A stretch of DNA of 64,000 nt from Dasypus novemcinctus (GCF_030445035.2 NC_080688.1:62943949-63007948), one strand, 5' to 3'. Shown: positions 1 through 12,189, counted from the first letter of the stretch. Notes: a model not told the origin generated them from the sequence alone. Made by a program: numbers and translations.

Positions 1-235
1 AGATGTAGGCATCAATGTGCAAGCTTCAGGACCTTCCTGAGGAGGACTGGCCTTTGTCCTTCCTTTTCCTCTCTCCCTCTATTCTGCTGCTTGGACTCTG
101 GGTCTCTGGAGACTGTGGAGCAGAACTTTCATACCAGCACTGGATGGCTAAGGTTTGGATAAATATGTCTCTACATTATTTAAGCCACTGATATTTTGGG
201 TTGTCTTGATATTTGTAGCTGAACCTAATATTAAA
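1..235 (+). repeat. Probable MaLR-type LTR fragment, 3' part
   Basis: The stretch ending in TTAAGCCACTGATATTTTGGGTTGTC and then GCTGAACC resembles the 3' end of mammalian MLT1/MaLR LTRs. Its 5' part lies outside the window. No coding region is seen. The assignment is by eye and weak. Confidence 0.35.
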
Positions 236-469
236 GCAATGACTCTGTAGACCCCCCAAAAGAAATGAGGGGACAAATCAAGTAGATATGTGGAGAAAAA
301 GCAGCCCAGGCAGAAAAACAGCAAGGGCAAAAGCCCCTGAAGTGGGATCATGCCCAGAGTACTTGAGGAACAACAAGGAAGGTGCTTAGAATAGAAGGAG
401 AGTGTTAAGAGATGAGGACGGCGAGGTTTTGATGGGGCTTCAGATCATGTAGGACAGTTTTCTTTTTCA
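236..469. other. Unassigned intergenic sequence
   Basis: No gene is seen. The purine-rich text (for example GGCAAAAGCCCCTGAAGTGGGATCATGCC) looks like an ancient interspersed repeat, but I could not place it in a family. Confidence 0.3.
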
Positions 470-861
470 TTTACCTTGGATTAAAAAATAGTCCATACAT
501 ACAAAAATGCATATAAGACATGTCCATTTTAAAGAATAATGATGCAAACATTTATGTAATCACCACCAAGGTTGAGAAACAGAGTGCTGCCAGGCCCTTG
601 AAAGCTCTCTGTGTGTCTCCCTGGTGCATGCTCTTCCCACACCCCAGAGACAACCACTATTTTTTTATTTTTGAGAATCATTCCCTAGCTTTATTTTACA
701 GACACATCACCTATATATATTTTCATAAAAATATATTGTTCAACTTTTGCCTGTTTTTGAAATTTATACACATAGAATCACACTGTTTTCTCTTGAAATT
801 GTTTCTTTCATTCAACATTAGGTTTGAGAGATTCATCTTTTTTTTTCTTTCAGACATTATC

Positions 862-1095
862 TGTATAATAATATGGTTACAAACATTAATTTTGAATCCA
901 GACTACCAGGGCTCAAATTCAAGCTAAATTACTGGCTAGCTACGTGACTGCGACAAGTTAATAAACCATTCTGTGCTCAATTTCTCCATCTGCTAAAAGA
1001 CAATAATACAACTTCCAACCTCTTGGGGCTGTTGTGACAATTTAACTAAGTTACTAAATATAAAGTATCCAAAACAGTGCTTGGCAAGTGCTATA
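862..1095 (+). repeat. MIR SINE
   Basis: The core reads AATCCAGACTACCAGGGCTC, then a TGGCTAGCTACGTGACTGCGACAAGTTA region, then TTTCTCCATCTGC. This is the recognisable order of a MIR: tRNA-like head, core, and a tail resembling CAGTGCTTGGCA. It interrupts the antisense L1, whose text resumes at about 1096. Confidence 0.8.
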
Positions 1096-2476
1096 TGCAT
1101 CCATTCTACTGTATATGGACATTCATGTTGTTTCTAATTTCGGACTATTATGAAAAGTGCTATGAACCCTTGTACATGTTTCCTAGCGCACATGAGCAAG
1201 ACTTTCTGTAGTGCATATACCTAAAAGTGGAATTGATGAGTCATAGAGTATGCTGACGTAGGCAAGGCTCAACTTCCAAAATGTGTATGCTAATTTCTTC
1301 TCCCACAGTGAATGAAAGTTCCCATTGCTCCTAATCCTGAATACTTTTTATTGTCAGACTTTTAATTAAAAGTGAGTATGTAATAGAATCTTATCTCTTT
1401 GTGTTTCCCTGATTACTGAGATTAAATATCTTTTTCTATATTTACGGGGAGTTTTGGATACCTCTTTTGTGAACTGCTATTCAGTCTTTCACCCATTTTT
1501 TTTCTATTGCATTGTCTGTCTTCTTAACAATTCATAGGAAATGTTTAGATTTTCTGGATTCTAGTCCTTTGCATTATAAGTTTTGCAAATAATCTCATAG
1601 CATGTAATTTGCCTTTTCACTCTCTTTCTGGTATCTCTGGATGAACCATTCTTAATTCTCTTGAAGTCAAGGGATATCTTTATCAGGTTAAGGAAATTTA
1701 CTTCCATTCCTAGTTAAATGGATGCTGAATTTTATCAAATGCTTTTTCTGCATCTAATAAGATAATTATATTAATATAGCTTTACTCCTTTAATTTGTTA
1801 ATGGAATGTATTAATATCACATCAACTGTTTTCCTAATGTTAAACTACCATTGAATTCCAAGGATAAATCAAACTAGTTCGTGATTTGTTACCCCTTTTA
1901 AACACTACTAGGTTTAGTTTGCTAATATTTCATTTAAAATCTGTTTATGTTTAGGAGTGACACTAACCTATATTTTCTTTGTAGGAAGCGTTGTCTACTC
2001 ATTCAATTTCTTTAAATGATTATTAGACAATTCAGATTTGCAATCTCTTCCTGAGTCAATTTTGAGTATAAGAGTTTGTAATTACTGATCACTCCAATTA
2101 AAATATCAAATTTATTGACATAAAGTTGTACATAATATCCTATTATATCTTTAATAGTTACAGCATCTCTAGTTATGTCACCTTTATTACTGATATTTAT
2201 TATTTGGTCCTTCTCTGTTTTCTTTTTCAGATCTGTCAATTAGTATTTTTCAAAGAACCACTTTATAAAATTCCAGGTGTATTATATTTTTCTATTTCAT
2301 TTATTTCTACTCTTTATCTTTTTTCCCTTCATTCTAATTTTTTATTTGTTATGCTACTCTTATTCTAACATAATATGGATGTTTGGGTCATCCATTTTTC
2401 AGCCTATCTTTTCTAGCCCACACTATTGAGGCTATATACTTCCCTTTAAGTATTACTCTAGCTGCATTCCATGAGT

Positions 2477-2889
2477 GGTGTTTTTTTTGAGTTTTTTTTT
2501 TAAGTTTCTCTCCCCTTCCTCCCCACCCCGCCCCGAGTTGTCTGCTCTCTGTGTCCATTCGCTGTGTGTTCTTCTGTGTCCACTTGTATTCTTGTCAGTC
2601 TCTTTTCTGTTGTTGTTGTGTCATCTTGCTGCATCAGCTCTCCGTGTGTGCGGCGCCACTCCTGGGCAAGCTGCACTTTTTTCACACAAGGTGGCTCTCC
2701 TTACAGGGCACACTCCTTGCATATGGGATTCCCATATACGGGGGACACCCGTGTGGCACAGCACTCCTTGCATACATTAGCACTGTGCATGGGTGAGCTC
2801 ACCACAAGGGTCAGGAGGCCCTGGGTTTGAACCCTGAACCTCCCATGTGGTAGGCGGACACTCTGTCAGTTGAGCCAAATCCGCTTCCC
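2477..2889 (-). repeat. Long DAS-type tRNA-derived SINE
   Basis: On the minus strand the element starts GGGAAGCGGATTTGGCTCAA with an A-box-like TGGCTCAACTGACAGAGTG and a B-box-like GGTTCAAACCC. A GC-rich body follows, and it ends in an A-rich tail (a T tract near 2481-2502 on the plus strand). It is flanked by an imperfect 9-bp duplication, TCCATGAGT at 2468-2476 and TTCATGAGT at 2890-2898, which belongs to the host L1. The overlapping open frames here are chance readings of SINE sequence, not genes. Confidence 0.88.
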
Positions 2890-4501
2890 TTCATGAGTTT
2901 TGATATATTTTGCTTTCACTGCCATTCAATTCTAAATATTTTATTTTCAACACAATTTCTTCTGAAACATATTATTTAGAAATATATTTAATTTCCAGAC
3001 ATGAAATTTTTCAAATGATCATTTTATCACTTAAATCTAGCTTAAGTACACTGTAGTTAGAGAATGTGTTTCTGTATTTCAATTCTTTGAAATTTAAAAT
3101 ACATGGTCTAGTATTTGGTCAGTTTTTATGAATGTCCCACCTGTGCTAAAAAAGAAAGTATATTTTGAGATTATTTGATGTAGTGTTCTATATATGCTCT
3201 TTAAATCAAGCGTGTTAGATCTTCAATTTTTCTGCACCTTTCTAATATTTTATATTCTTGTTCTATATATTACAAAGATAGATGTGTTACTCTTTCCTGC
3301 AGTGACTGAGAATTTTTTTATTCTCCATGTAGTTTTGACATTTTTTTGCAATATATATTTTGACTATGTTACTAGGTGCATATAACTTTTAAATTGTTTT
3401 TACCTAATATTTTAATTTTTTGACTATTTTGTTTGATATTAATACAGACACATCAGAATTCTCTGGGTTAGAATTTGTCTGGTTTTGCTGTTTTTAGTTT
3501 CAGCATTTCTGTACTCATGTTTTAGATGTCTTTTGTAACATCATGTTTAGATGTCTTATTTGTTGTGTAACTGAAGCATTCAGTCCATTTTTACTTGATG
3601 TTTTTGAGATTTATGCGTTTCCATCAACTGTTTTATTCTTTGATTTCTACTTATCTCACATTTTCAATGTTTCTATTTCTCTCCTTTATTGCCATCATTT
3701 AGATTGATTTATTTTTTACATTTCATTTATCCCCCTACCAGTTTAGAAGTTGTTCAGTTTTTCTTGACTTGTTTTTAGCAGTTATTCCAGTAATGACAAC
3801 ATGCATTCTAAAAGATTGATATTTTTACCCCCTTCTTTACCAATAAAAAGAGCCCTTGCCACCTCCTCTCCAGTCATATGCTACTCTTCTGATTTTATCT
3901 TCTTTTTTTTAAAACCACACAGTAAGTTGTCAATAAGTTGCTAATTTATTTAGTTGATATTTGTTTACCCTTCACTTTCCTTGGACTAAATTCACTCTCA
4001 CATCTGAGTTCTTTCATGTGGGACTTCTTCTTTCTATATGACTTAATCCCTCAGATTTTCTTGTAGTGGGGCCAAATGATGGAAAATGTTTCTGTTTTTG
4101 TTCAAATAAAAATACCTTTATTTTACTCTCATGTTTGAAACATAATTTCAGTAGGTATTGAAGTCTAGGTTAAGTTATTTTTCTTTATCAGCACATTGAA
4201 GAACTCACTTGGGCTTTTGCTGTTGATGAGAAATCAGCTGTCAGTTTAACTGTCAATCCTTTGACACGATCTGTTTTCTCTTTAATTTAAATAGCTTCTC
4301 TTTACCTTTGCTGTTCTGCAGTCTCTCTGATATGTCAAGGTGTGAGTTTCTTACAGCACTTTGGAATTTATTATCTTCCTGATATTGGGGGATAATTTCA
4401 TCAGTTTTGAAAAGTTCTCAGCCATGATCTCTTTGAATATTGCCTCTTCCCCATTCATTCTCTTCTTTTCTTCTGGGACTCCAATTAAAGATATATTAAA
4501 C

Positions 4502-4733
4502 TTGGGGAGTGGATGTGGCTCAGCTGGTTGAGTGCCTGCTTCCCACATGGGAGGTCCTGAGTTCAATCCTTCATGCCTTCAAGAAACAAACAAAAAACAA
4601 ACAACAAGCAAACAAACAAAAGGACCAACTCAGGGGAGCTGATGTGGCTCAGGGGTTGAGCACTGACTTCCTACATACAAGGGCCCAGGTTCATTCCCCA
4701 GCCTGATACATTAAAAAATAAAATAAAATAAAA
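4502..4733 (+). repeat. Dimeric tRNA-derived SINE
   Basis: Two tRNA-like heads lie in tandem. The first begins GGGGAGTGGATGTGGCTCAG and ends near GAGTTCAATCC. The second begins GGGGAGCTGATGTGGCTCAG and ends near GGTTCATTCCCC. They are joined by an A-rich linker containing ACCAACTCAGG. The second is followed by an A-rich tail (AAATAAAATAAAATAAAA). The same two-unit layout with the same linker recurs at 33821-34018 (minus) and 51838-52054 (plus). Confidence 0.82.
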
Positions 4734-4739
4734 CTGACA

Positions 4740-6272
4740 CAAAAGTTTTGTCCTGGTACTCATTGGTTGTTTGGTCCTCAACGCAAAAGCTAGAAATTAT
4801 CAGTGTCAGTTGCCTCGTAACTTGCTACCTTTTCCAGCCAAAACAAAGGGTCATGTTTAGTCACACGGTAGCTCTAGCCCTGTGCATATCCCATCGCAGT
4901 CTTAGCTTCCGTGGTCATTTTGTGTATTTGTGTGTGTGTGTTTGTTTGTTTCTCATCAGAGGTCCTAAGAAAATGAATAATGATATCACTGAGCAGAAAA
5001 GAAAATTACTTTGCACCACCATTTAAAAAAAAAAAAGAAATAATAGCTAAATATAAGAGTAGTATTTGCTTTACTGATCTTGCTAGGGAATACAGTATGA
5101 CTAGAACAACGGTTTCCACCATCATTAAGACTAAAGAAGCGATTAAAAAGGCTGATGTTCTAACGGAGTTAAAACAGTAACAAAAAAGTGTTCCCAAACA
5201 CTCAAGGAAGTTGAAAAGCTGTTATTAATTTTGGTAAAAGAGAAGCAGTTAGTGGGTGACAATGTAGGGGAAGCCGGGATATGTGAAAAAGCGAGTGCTG
5301 AATGCTGATCTTTTGAAAAACAAACCAGAACCAAGTGATGAGAACGTTGACGTTTTTAAGGCCAGCCACGACTGTTTTGATAGTTTTAAAAAGAGGACCA
5401 GCATGAATTCGGCCAGAAGCTGTGACTCAGAGAGACTTTGAAGGCTTGAGGCTGACCCCAAGCCTGCAGGTACAAAGGGTACAGTTGTACAGATATTGTA
5501 TCTTTGACCAATCCACAGGTCTGGAGGTCGATGCCGTAGATGTTGAGGAGTTAGTGGAGGAGCATCATGAAGAGCTCAGCACTGAGAAGCTGCAGAAACG
5601 ACAGAAGGAGCAGCAACAAGAGGTGGCTGAAGAGATTTCTTCAGGTGAGGAGGAGATAAGGGAGGATGTCCCCAGTTCCTTGATTTAAAAAAAAAAAAAG
5701 CGTGCAAAATGGGCAGGAGTTCAAAACTTTGTGGAGAAGTACCATCCAGACAAAGCTCTGACAAGCAGAAATGTGAATTTATTGAATGACCAATAATTTC
5801 ACACTTTTGAGGAATTCTGAAAAGACAGAAGCAGTCCTCACTGGATAAGTTTTTAGTGAAGGTGACAAAGAGTGTGTCAGAACCTGTGGTGTAAGATGAA
5901 AAAAGGTAAAAATGAGAAAGAATACCTGAAGTGCAAGTGCCTGATGTTCTATTGGAGGGGGACTCTCCTTCCAAGTTAACCTCTCCTCCTCACTCTCCTC
6001 CCACCATCCCATTAGGCTATGGACTCTATTCAGTACAGGTAAAGTATTTATTTTATTTAACCTAAGTATTTATTAATTTTTAAGTTTAGTTCTCATGTAA
6101 AGTAATGATAAACAACCCTAACTTTTTACATATTACCTTAAAAATGTGCATTGTCTTTGGATGGTGAACACATTAAATTTATTTACATTATTCCTTATGG
6201 GAAAAGTTTATTTGATACTCCACTCATTGTGCCTCCTGGCACCAATTAATGATGGGTATCTAGGTACCACTG
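4740..6272 (+). mobile_element. Degenerate Tigger-type (pogo/Tc1) DNA transposon
   Basis: The interior carries fragments of a Tigger-like transposase. The right end, GGTACCACTGTA at 6261-6272, looks like the typical Tigger inverted repeat (TACAGTGGTACC on the other strand). The matching left terminus is not clear and may have been lost when the neighbouring dimeric SINE arrived. The element sits inside the old antisense L1, which seems to resume after 6273. Confidence 0.75.
4974..5880 (+). pseudogene. Tigger transposase remnant
   Basis: The N-terminal frame at 4980-5180 shows a CENP-B-like helix-turn-helix: KEIIAKYKSS, then DLAREYSMTRTTVSTIIK, then KEAIKKADV. A later frame at 5422-5688 shows DFEGL, GLEVDAVDVEELVEEHHEEL and an acidic EEISSGEEEI tail. 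The C-terminal end, near 5800-5870, reads like a Lys/Gln-rich DKFLVKVT segment. The central DDE catalytic part is almost wholly deleted (roughly 5240-5420), and there are frameshifts and stops. It cannot be active. These transposases cut and paste DNA at TA sites; this copy is a fossil. Confidence 0.78.
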
Positions 6273-6436
6273 TATTTCTATATTTATTTCTACAAGTACT
6301 ATATGGTTCTTTCTAATATCTTTTCAATCTTGTCTTTTAATGAAACTTGCTAAGATTGCCATTTTTTAGTATATTTCTGATAATTTCATTACCTGAAATT
6401 CTTGCATATTGGTTTTTGTTTGTTGTTTTGCTGGTT

Positions 6437-6481
6437 CTTTCTCTAGGTGCATTGTCACCTAGAGAAAGCACCTAGAGAAAG
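6437..6481. repeat. Perfect 13-bp inverted repeat with a duplicated arm
   Basis: CTTTCTCTAGGTG at 6437-6449 is followed by a 6-nt loop (CATTGT) and its exact reverse complement CACCTAGAGAAAG at 6456-6468. That arm is repeated directly and perfectly at 6469-6481. The region lies in degenerate L1 sequence with no other function visible. Confidence 0.9.
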
Positions 6482-6683
6482 TTGGTTTTTGTTTTACTAT
6501 TTAAGCAGCTCATTTTCCTTGGAATTTTTGGGGGGTGTAGGTGGAAATTATTTGCAATCAGGTGAATGTAGTTTCCTCCAAAGATAATTTGCTTTACTTA
6601 TGCTGGGGACCATAGGGCATTATCATTCTGGGGTGACCCTAACTAAAGTCTTAGCTTTAAGTTTCTGTCAGACCACCCAATAC

Positions 6684-7034
6684 TGTTCATTCCAGCTGTG
6701 GAGCAAGTTGCTATATGGTGCATCATGAGAACACTAGCTCAGCACAACAGAAACTTTCAGCAAATGACTTTTATTACTTACACAGTACAAAGGGTCCAAA
6801 AGAGCAGAGACAGAGATCCCTTTGTGGCCAGTCTCCTGTGAGGCCAACTGCTTGGGTCAGGGTCAGTGGATGGCAGCTCCACATGCCTGCGTCACAGAGA
6901 GTCACTGTGCTGTTTGAGTGTTGGGTATTTATACATCCCAGGGGAAGGGAGCCCAACCTGAACAGCAGAAAGATAATAGACTGAGAGAAAAAAATAACTC
7001 AGGGACCTATATGGCCATAACAAAAAACCTAACA
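6684..7034 (-). mobile_element. Solo-LTR-like element
   Basis: On the minus strand the block begins TGTTAGG and ends near GAATGAACA. It carries a TATA-box-like TATAAATA (complement of 6926-6933) and, about 155 nt downstream, an AATAAA polyadenylation signal (complement of 6770-6775). That spacing is what an LTR U3-R unit shows. It separates the antisense L1 on its left from a sense L1 on its right. I saw no matching target duplication and no second LTR, so the family and exact ends are uncertain. Confidence 0.5.
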
Positions 7035-7520
7035 TTTCTGTCACTGTAGTACCAAAAGCAAAGAAGAAAGTGGGTGGGGCCAAAAGGTATTAAAAAGTAG
7101 TAATAGTGGAAAATTTCCCAAATTTGGCAAAAGACAGAAATCTACAATTTCAGAAGCTGACTGATCCCCAAACAGAATAAACACAAAAATAAAATACCAA
7201 GACACATCATAATCAGACAAATGAAAATTAAAGACAAAGGAAAACATCTTGAAAGCAGCGAGAAAGAAATGATACCTTACCTATAGAGAAAAACCAATTC
7301 AAATGATACGGATTTCTCATCAGAAACCACGGAGGACAGAATGAAGTGGCACAGCAATTTTCAAGTGCTGCAAGAAAAGAACTCTCAACCCAGAATTCTA
7401 TATCCAGCAATAATATATTCTAACAATGACAGGGAAGCACATTCTCAGATGAAGGAAAACTGAGAGAATTTATTGCCAGTAGACCTATCTTAAAAGAGAG
7501 AGTAAAGGAAGATCTCAAGA

Positions 7521-7540
7521 TAAATAAATAAATAAATAAA
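7521..7540 (+). repeat. (TAAA)5 microsatellite
   Basis: Five perfect TAAA units lie inside the old L1. Confidence 0.95.
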
Positions 7541-8368
7541 AGGAAATGATAAAAGAAGGAACCTTGAACATCAGGAAGGGAAGAAAAACATGGTAAGCAA
7601 AAATATGAGCAAATACAACAGACTTTTTCCTTTTCCTCTTGAAGTTGTAAATTGACTGTTGAAGCAAATCTTTTAACACTGTCTGATGCGGTTGTATGGA
7701 GAGGAAATATTTAAGTTAATTACATTATAAACAGGAGGGGGAGAGGGACATAAATGAAGGTAAGATTTCTACCTTCTGCCACTTTCTGCCACTCAAAGTG
7801 GCAAAATGTCAATATCAGTAGAGTATGATAAGCTATGAATGTATAATGTAATACGTAGAGCAACCACTAAAAAACTTGTACAAAAAGAAATGCTGAAATA
7901 CTACAGATAAAAATGGAATTCTAAAAAATGTTTAAGTAACCAAACAAAAGGCAGGAAAAAGAAAACAAAAGTGAAAAAGAAAGGGAACAAACATAAAACA
8001 TTTTTAAAATGGCAGGCTTAAGCCTTAACATGTCAATAATTACATTAAATGCAAATTGTTTAAATACACTAATAAAAAGCAAGAATGACAGAAGGGATTT
8101 TAAAAATACATTTAAAACTTATATTCCAAAAATTTTACCGTTGAAAGAAATGAAAGAAGATGTAAATAAATGAATAGATATCCCATGTCATGGAATGAAA
8201 GACTTAATATTATTAAGATGGCAATACTCCCAAAATTTAACACAATTCCAAAGGAGCCACAATCCAAGCTGGCTTCTTTGTAGAAATTGACAAATTCAAG
8301 TGGAAACTGAAAGGACCGAGACAGCCAAAACAATCTTGAAAAAGAAGAGGAGATAAGAAGGACTCACA

Positions 8369-9247
8369 GACAGATAAAGCAGATACAACCCCCAGATATT
8401 GGTTCCTCTGAGGGCTAAAGAGACCCATGGGAGTTATGGTCATGGCCGATGGGGTTAACTACCAGGGCAGATGGCCCCTCTTTGGAAATGGTGTTTATGT
8501 GTGATGAATCTGGACTCAGATGGGATCTCCCTTCATAAGACTTTCATGCTAATGTGCTGGAGGTGCAGTTAATGTTGGGGTTTAAGATATATTTAGGGGA
8601 TTTGAATCTCTGGACTGACAATGTGATAGCCAGGTCCTGAGCCTCAACAGACTCCAGCACCTACAATCTGATCTATTGGACTTACCACACTCAGCTAAGA
8701 TGGAGTTGAAGAAGGACAACCACCACACCATGGAGCCTAGAGTGATTACAACTGAAAATGGGAGGATTGCATCCAGCATCCATGTGGAATCTGAGCCTCC
8801 TCTTGACATAGAGGTGCAATGGACACAACCAATCCAATGTCCACATAGAAGAGGTGGCATTGGATTGGGAAAAGTGGACATGGTGGCTGATGGGTATGGG
8901 GAAAGGCAGGAAGAGATGAGAGGTGGAGGCATCTTTGGGACATGGAGCTGCCCTGGATGGTGCTTCAGAGGTAATCACCGGACATTGTAAATCCTCACAG
9001 GGCCCACTGGTTGGAATGGAGGAGAGTATGGGCCATGATGTGAACCATTGTCTATGAGGTGCAGAGGTGCCCAAAGATGTACTTACCAAATCCAATGGAT
9101 GTGTCATGATGATGGGAACGAGTGTTGCTGGGGGGGGGGGGGGGGGGAGAGGGGGGGGTGGGGGGGTGGGGTTGAATGGGACCTCACATATATATTTTTA
9201 ATGTAATATTATTACAAAGTCAGTAAAAAAAAATTAAAAAAAAAAAA
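8369..9247 (+). mobile_element. 5'-truncated L1 3' end with target-site duplications
   Basis: The insert is flanked by an 11-bp direct repeat, AAGGACTCACA, at 8358-8368 and 9248-9258. It ends in an A-rich tail. Just before the tail it carries a very G-rich tract and then AATGGGACCTCACATATATATTTTTAATGTAATATTA, features I associate with the 3' UTR of xenarthran L1s. The host L1 reads continuously once the insert and one repeat are removed. No coding capacity remains; open frames at 8582-9107 are incidental. The L1 assignment rests on memory of that 3' UTR; the retrotransposed nature is directly visible. Confidence 0.75.
9130..9171 (+). repeat. G-quadruplex-prone G tract
   Basis: The plus strand reads G18 AGA G8 T G7 T G4, enough for at least one stable G-quadruplex. 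It sits in the 3' UTR of the 5'-truncated L1, where many mammalian L1s keep a polypurine tract. Confidence 0.92.
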
Positions 9248-10085
9248 AAGGACTCACACTTCTCAATTTCAAAACTTACTACAAAGCAATAGTAACAGAC
9301 AGTGTGCATTAGCATTAGAATAGATATATGGATAAATGAACAAAAGAATAGAAAGTCCAGAATAAGCCCTTTACATTTATGGTCCATTGATTATTGTCAA
9401 GAGTCAAAAAGGGGAAAGAGTCTTTTCAACAAATGTTGCTATGACAACACAATAGCCACATGAGAAAGAATGAAGTTGGATCATTACTCAGACCATATAC
9501 AAAAATTATCAAAATGGGTCAAAGACCAAATGTTAGAGCCAAAAATATAAAAATTTTTAAAGAATTGGAAGTGGTTTCTTATATATGACACTGAGCAACA
9601 AAAGGTAAATTAGACTGCATTAAATTTAACTTTTTTTTGTTTCAAATGACACTATCAAGAACTTTTGTGAAAAGACAACCCACAGAAGTGAGAAATGCAA
9701 ATCAAAACCATGAAATACCACTTGACACCCATCCTAGTGTCCTGAATAACAAATATTGGAGAGGATGATGAAAAATTGAACGCTTTAACACTCTGGTGGG
9801 AACATAAAATGGTACAGCCACTTTGGGAAAACAGCCTGGCAGTTCCTCAATCAGATAAATATAGAAGTACCATTTGATGCAGCAATTCCACTCCTAGGTA
9901 TATATCCAAGAAAAATGAAAACATATGTCCACATAAAACTTGTACATGAATGTTCATAGCAACATTATTCATAATAGCCAAAAGGTGGCAACAACCCAAA
10001 TATCCAACAACTGATGAATGGATAATCAGTGATATGTCCATACAATGGAATATCATTTAGCTATAAAAAGGAATGACTTTTTTTT

Positions 10086-10700
10086 GTTAAAAAAAATATG
10101 CATCAGTTGTATTGATACATATTAAAGCATAAATCTTCCAAAGTGTACAGTCATTAGTATTTGGTATAGTCACATAGTTGTGCATTTATCACTTCAACCA
10201 TTTTAACAGCATTTTCATTATTCCAATAATAAAAAGAAAAAAACAACCAAACAAAACTCATCACCTCTCAATCTCTCTGTGCTTTCCCTGCTGTACATAG
10301 CTGTTATTCTGTTTCTTTCTCTCTAGTTTATTTTTATTTATATTTTGCAAGAAGTTTTATATATGTAATATCACCCATATTTGTACTTTACATGTTTCAC
10401 TGTTATACAGTCCCATGTTACATTTTGTAGCTTACCTTCTAGTAATATAGATGTCCTTAGAATTTCCCTTTCAACCACTGCCATACTCATTTAATAGCTC
10501 TGCTAGTTACAAATGCCATGATGTGCTCTCACCATTTCAATTCATTCCCAAAGATTTACAAACAACCTTTTTATCAATTCTATACAGATGAATTCTCAGC
10601 TTTCCATCTCTACCCTCATTATATTTTCTGGTGACTTACATTCTAATTATTAATTCCATAAGTTTATATATATATTTAATTCACAATAGCACAGTCATAC
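10086..10700 (-). other. L1-A 3' UTR
   Basis: Between the T run at 10078-10085 and the start of recognisable ORF2 3' sequence (GTTTATCCATTCATCAGTTGATGGGC at about 10836 on the plus strand), the text is AT-rich with no ORF. It is the expected place of the L1-A 3' UTR; the inner boundary is approximate. Confidence 0.55.
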
Positions 10701-12177
10701 ATTATTTGTCCTTTTGTTTCTGGCTTGCTTCACTCAACATAATGTCTGCCACGTTCATCCATGTTGTCATATGCTTCACAAATTCATTTCTTCTTACCAC
10801 TGCATATTCCATCATGTGTATACACCCATAATTTGTTTATCCATTCATCAGTTGATGGGCACCTGGGTTGTTTCCAAATTTTAGCTATTGTGAATAACGC
10901 CACTATGAACATTGGTGTGCAGATACCTATTCATGTCACTGCTCTCAATTCTTCTGGCTATATACCAAGTAATGATATTTCCAGGTCACATGTAAGTCTA
11001 TATTCAACTTCCTGAGGAATTGCCATACAGTCCTCTACAGTGGCTGTACCATTCTACATTTTCACCAACAGTGAATAAGTGTTCTTATGTCTCCATATCC
11101 TCTCCAACACTTAGTGTTATCTGACTTTAATAATGGCCAGTCTGATAGGTATGAAATGGCATCTATTGCAGTTTTGATTTGCATTTCCCTAATCGCTAAT
11201 GATGTTGAACATTTTTCATGTGTTTCTTTGCCATTTGTATTTCTTCAGTGGACAGTTGTCTTTTCAAGTCTTTGCCCATTTTTTATTCAGGTCATTTGTC
11301 TTTTTATTGTTGAGTTGTATGATCTCTATATATCATGGATATTAAACCCTTACAGACATGTGATTTCCAAAATATTTTCTCCCACTGAGTCAGCTGCCTT
11401 TTCACCCTTTTGACAAAGTCCTTTGAGACGCAAATGTCTTTAATTTTGAGGAGATCCCATTTGTCTGTTTTTTCTTTTGTTGCTCATGCTTTGGGTGTAA
11501 GGTTTAAAAAACTACCGCCTACCACAAGATCTTGAAGATGTTTTCCTACATTTTCTTCTAGGAATTTCATGGTTGTCGCTTTTCTATTTAGGTCATTGAT
11601 CCACTTGGAGTTAATATTTGTATAAGGTGTGAGATAGGGGTCCTCTTTCTTTCTTTTGGATGACTGTCTAGTTCTCCCAGCCTCATTTGTTGAATCAACT
11701 ATTCTGGTCCAGCTGGGTCGACTTAACAGCCTTATCAAAAATCACTTGAGGCTCTCTCTGCCTAGAGGAGTCCACACCAAATCTCAGTGTGTATTTCCAT
11801 CCTTCTCTTCCATTTATCAACAAGCTCTGTTCTTTCCCCCCCTTTCCCAATAAATTTTTACTGGCCTAACTAAACTGGTGTGTTCTTAAATTCTCTTATG
11901 CAGCATAGCCTGGAACCTGGAAGAATCTAACACTTCCCCAGCTTCATTTGGTGAGCCAGCCAGGAGACAGAAAGAATCAATGCCTTACTAGTCATGTAGA
12001 GATTTAATCTAGTTCCAACCAGGGTGCTGGATCTGTCTTTCCTTAATCTCAATAGAATAGTCACAGAGGTTTACACCCTTGTAAGGCCAGGACTAATGCC
12101 CTAGCCACAGGAAATAACTATAGAAGAATGACCATTGCCACTCAGCAACCCCTTAAGAATAAGAGCATGAACTCTCT

Positions 12178-12189
12178 GAGGGGGGGAGA
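12178..12189 (+). promoter_or_regulatory. Retroviral polypurine tract
   Basis: GAGGGGGGGAGA lies immediately before TGAGGCAGG, the start of the U3. This is the plus-strand primer position in a retrovirus. Confidence 0.75.

Larger units (their letters stand above)
470..6683 (-). mobile_element. Old antisense L1 (LINE-1), broken by later insertions
   Basis: Read on the minus strand this is an L1 whose 3' end lies near 470 and whose 5' part lies towards 6.7 kb. Two landmarks fix the orientation. The minus-strand frame at 2012-2239 resembles the linker between endonuclease and reverse transcriptase of ORF2. The frame at 4351-4566 contains the ORF1-like string GVPEEKKR followed by EEAIFKEIMAENF. 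The ORFs are full of stops and frameshifts, so nothing is functional. It is interrupted by a MIR (862-1095), a DAS SINE (2477-2889), a dimeric SINE (4502-4733) and a Tigger element (about 4740-6272). The piece after 6273 is poorly conserved and probably belongs to the same 5' region. Confidence 0.75.
7035..10077 (+). mobile_element. Old sense L1 (left half; continues at 29022-29404)
   Basis: From about 7085 the text matches the end of L1/HAL1 ORF1 (for example GGAAAACATCTTGAAAGCAGCGAG and CTCATCAGAAACCACGGAGG). The inter-ORF stretch follows. From about 8120 the 3' part of ORF2 appears, and from 9690 the 3' terminal part (GAAATACCACTTGACACCCA ... AATGGAATATCATTTAGCTATAAAAAGGAATGA). It is interrupted by a younger L1 3' end (8369-9247). 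It stops abruptly at 10077 where L1-A was inserted; its last ~380 bp follow L1-A. Confidence 0.75.

Noticed and set aside
2476..2830. Overlapping frames of 60-100 codons with Cys/Ser/Leu-rich sequence, also at 21374-21799, 27720-28072 and 62032-62400
   Set aside because: All lie in antisense DAS SINEs and recur because the SINE recurs. They are not genes.
5576..6012. 132- and 77-codon minus frames over the Tigger element
   Set aside because: They are antisense shadows of the transposase remnant.
8582..9107. Frames of up to 138 codons on both strands
   Set aside because: They fall inside the 5'-truncated L1 3' end, which is non-coding sequence with target duplications.
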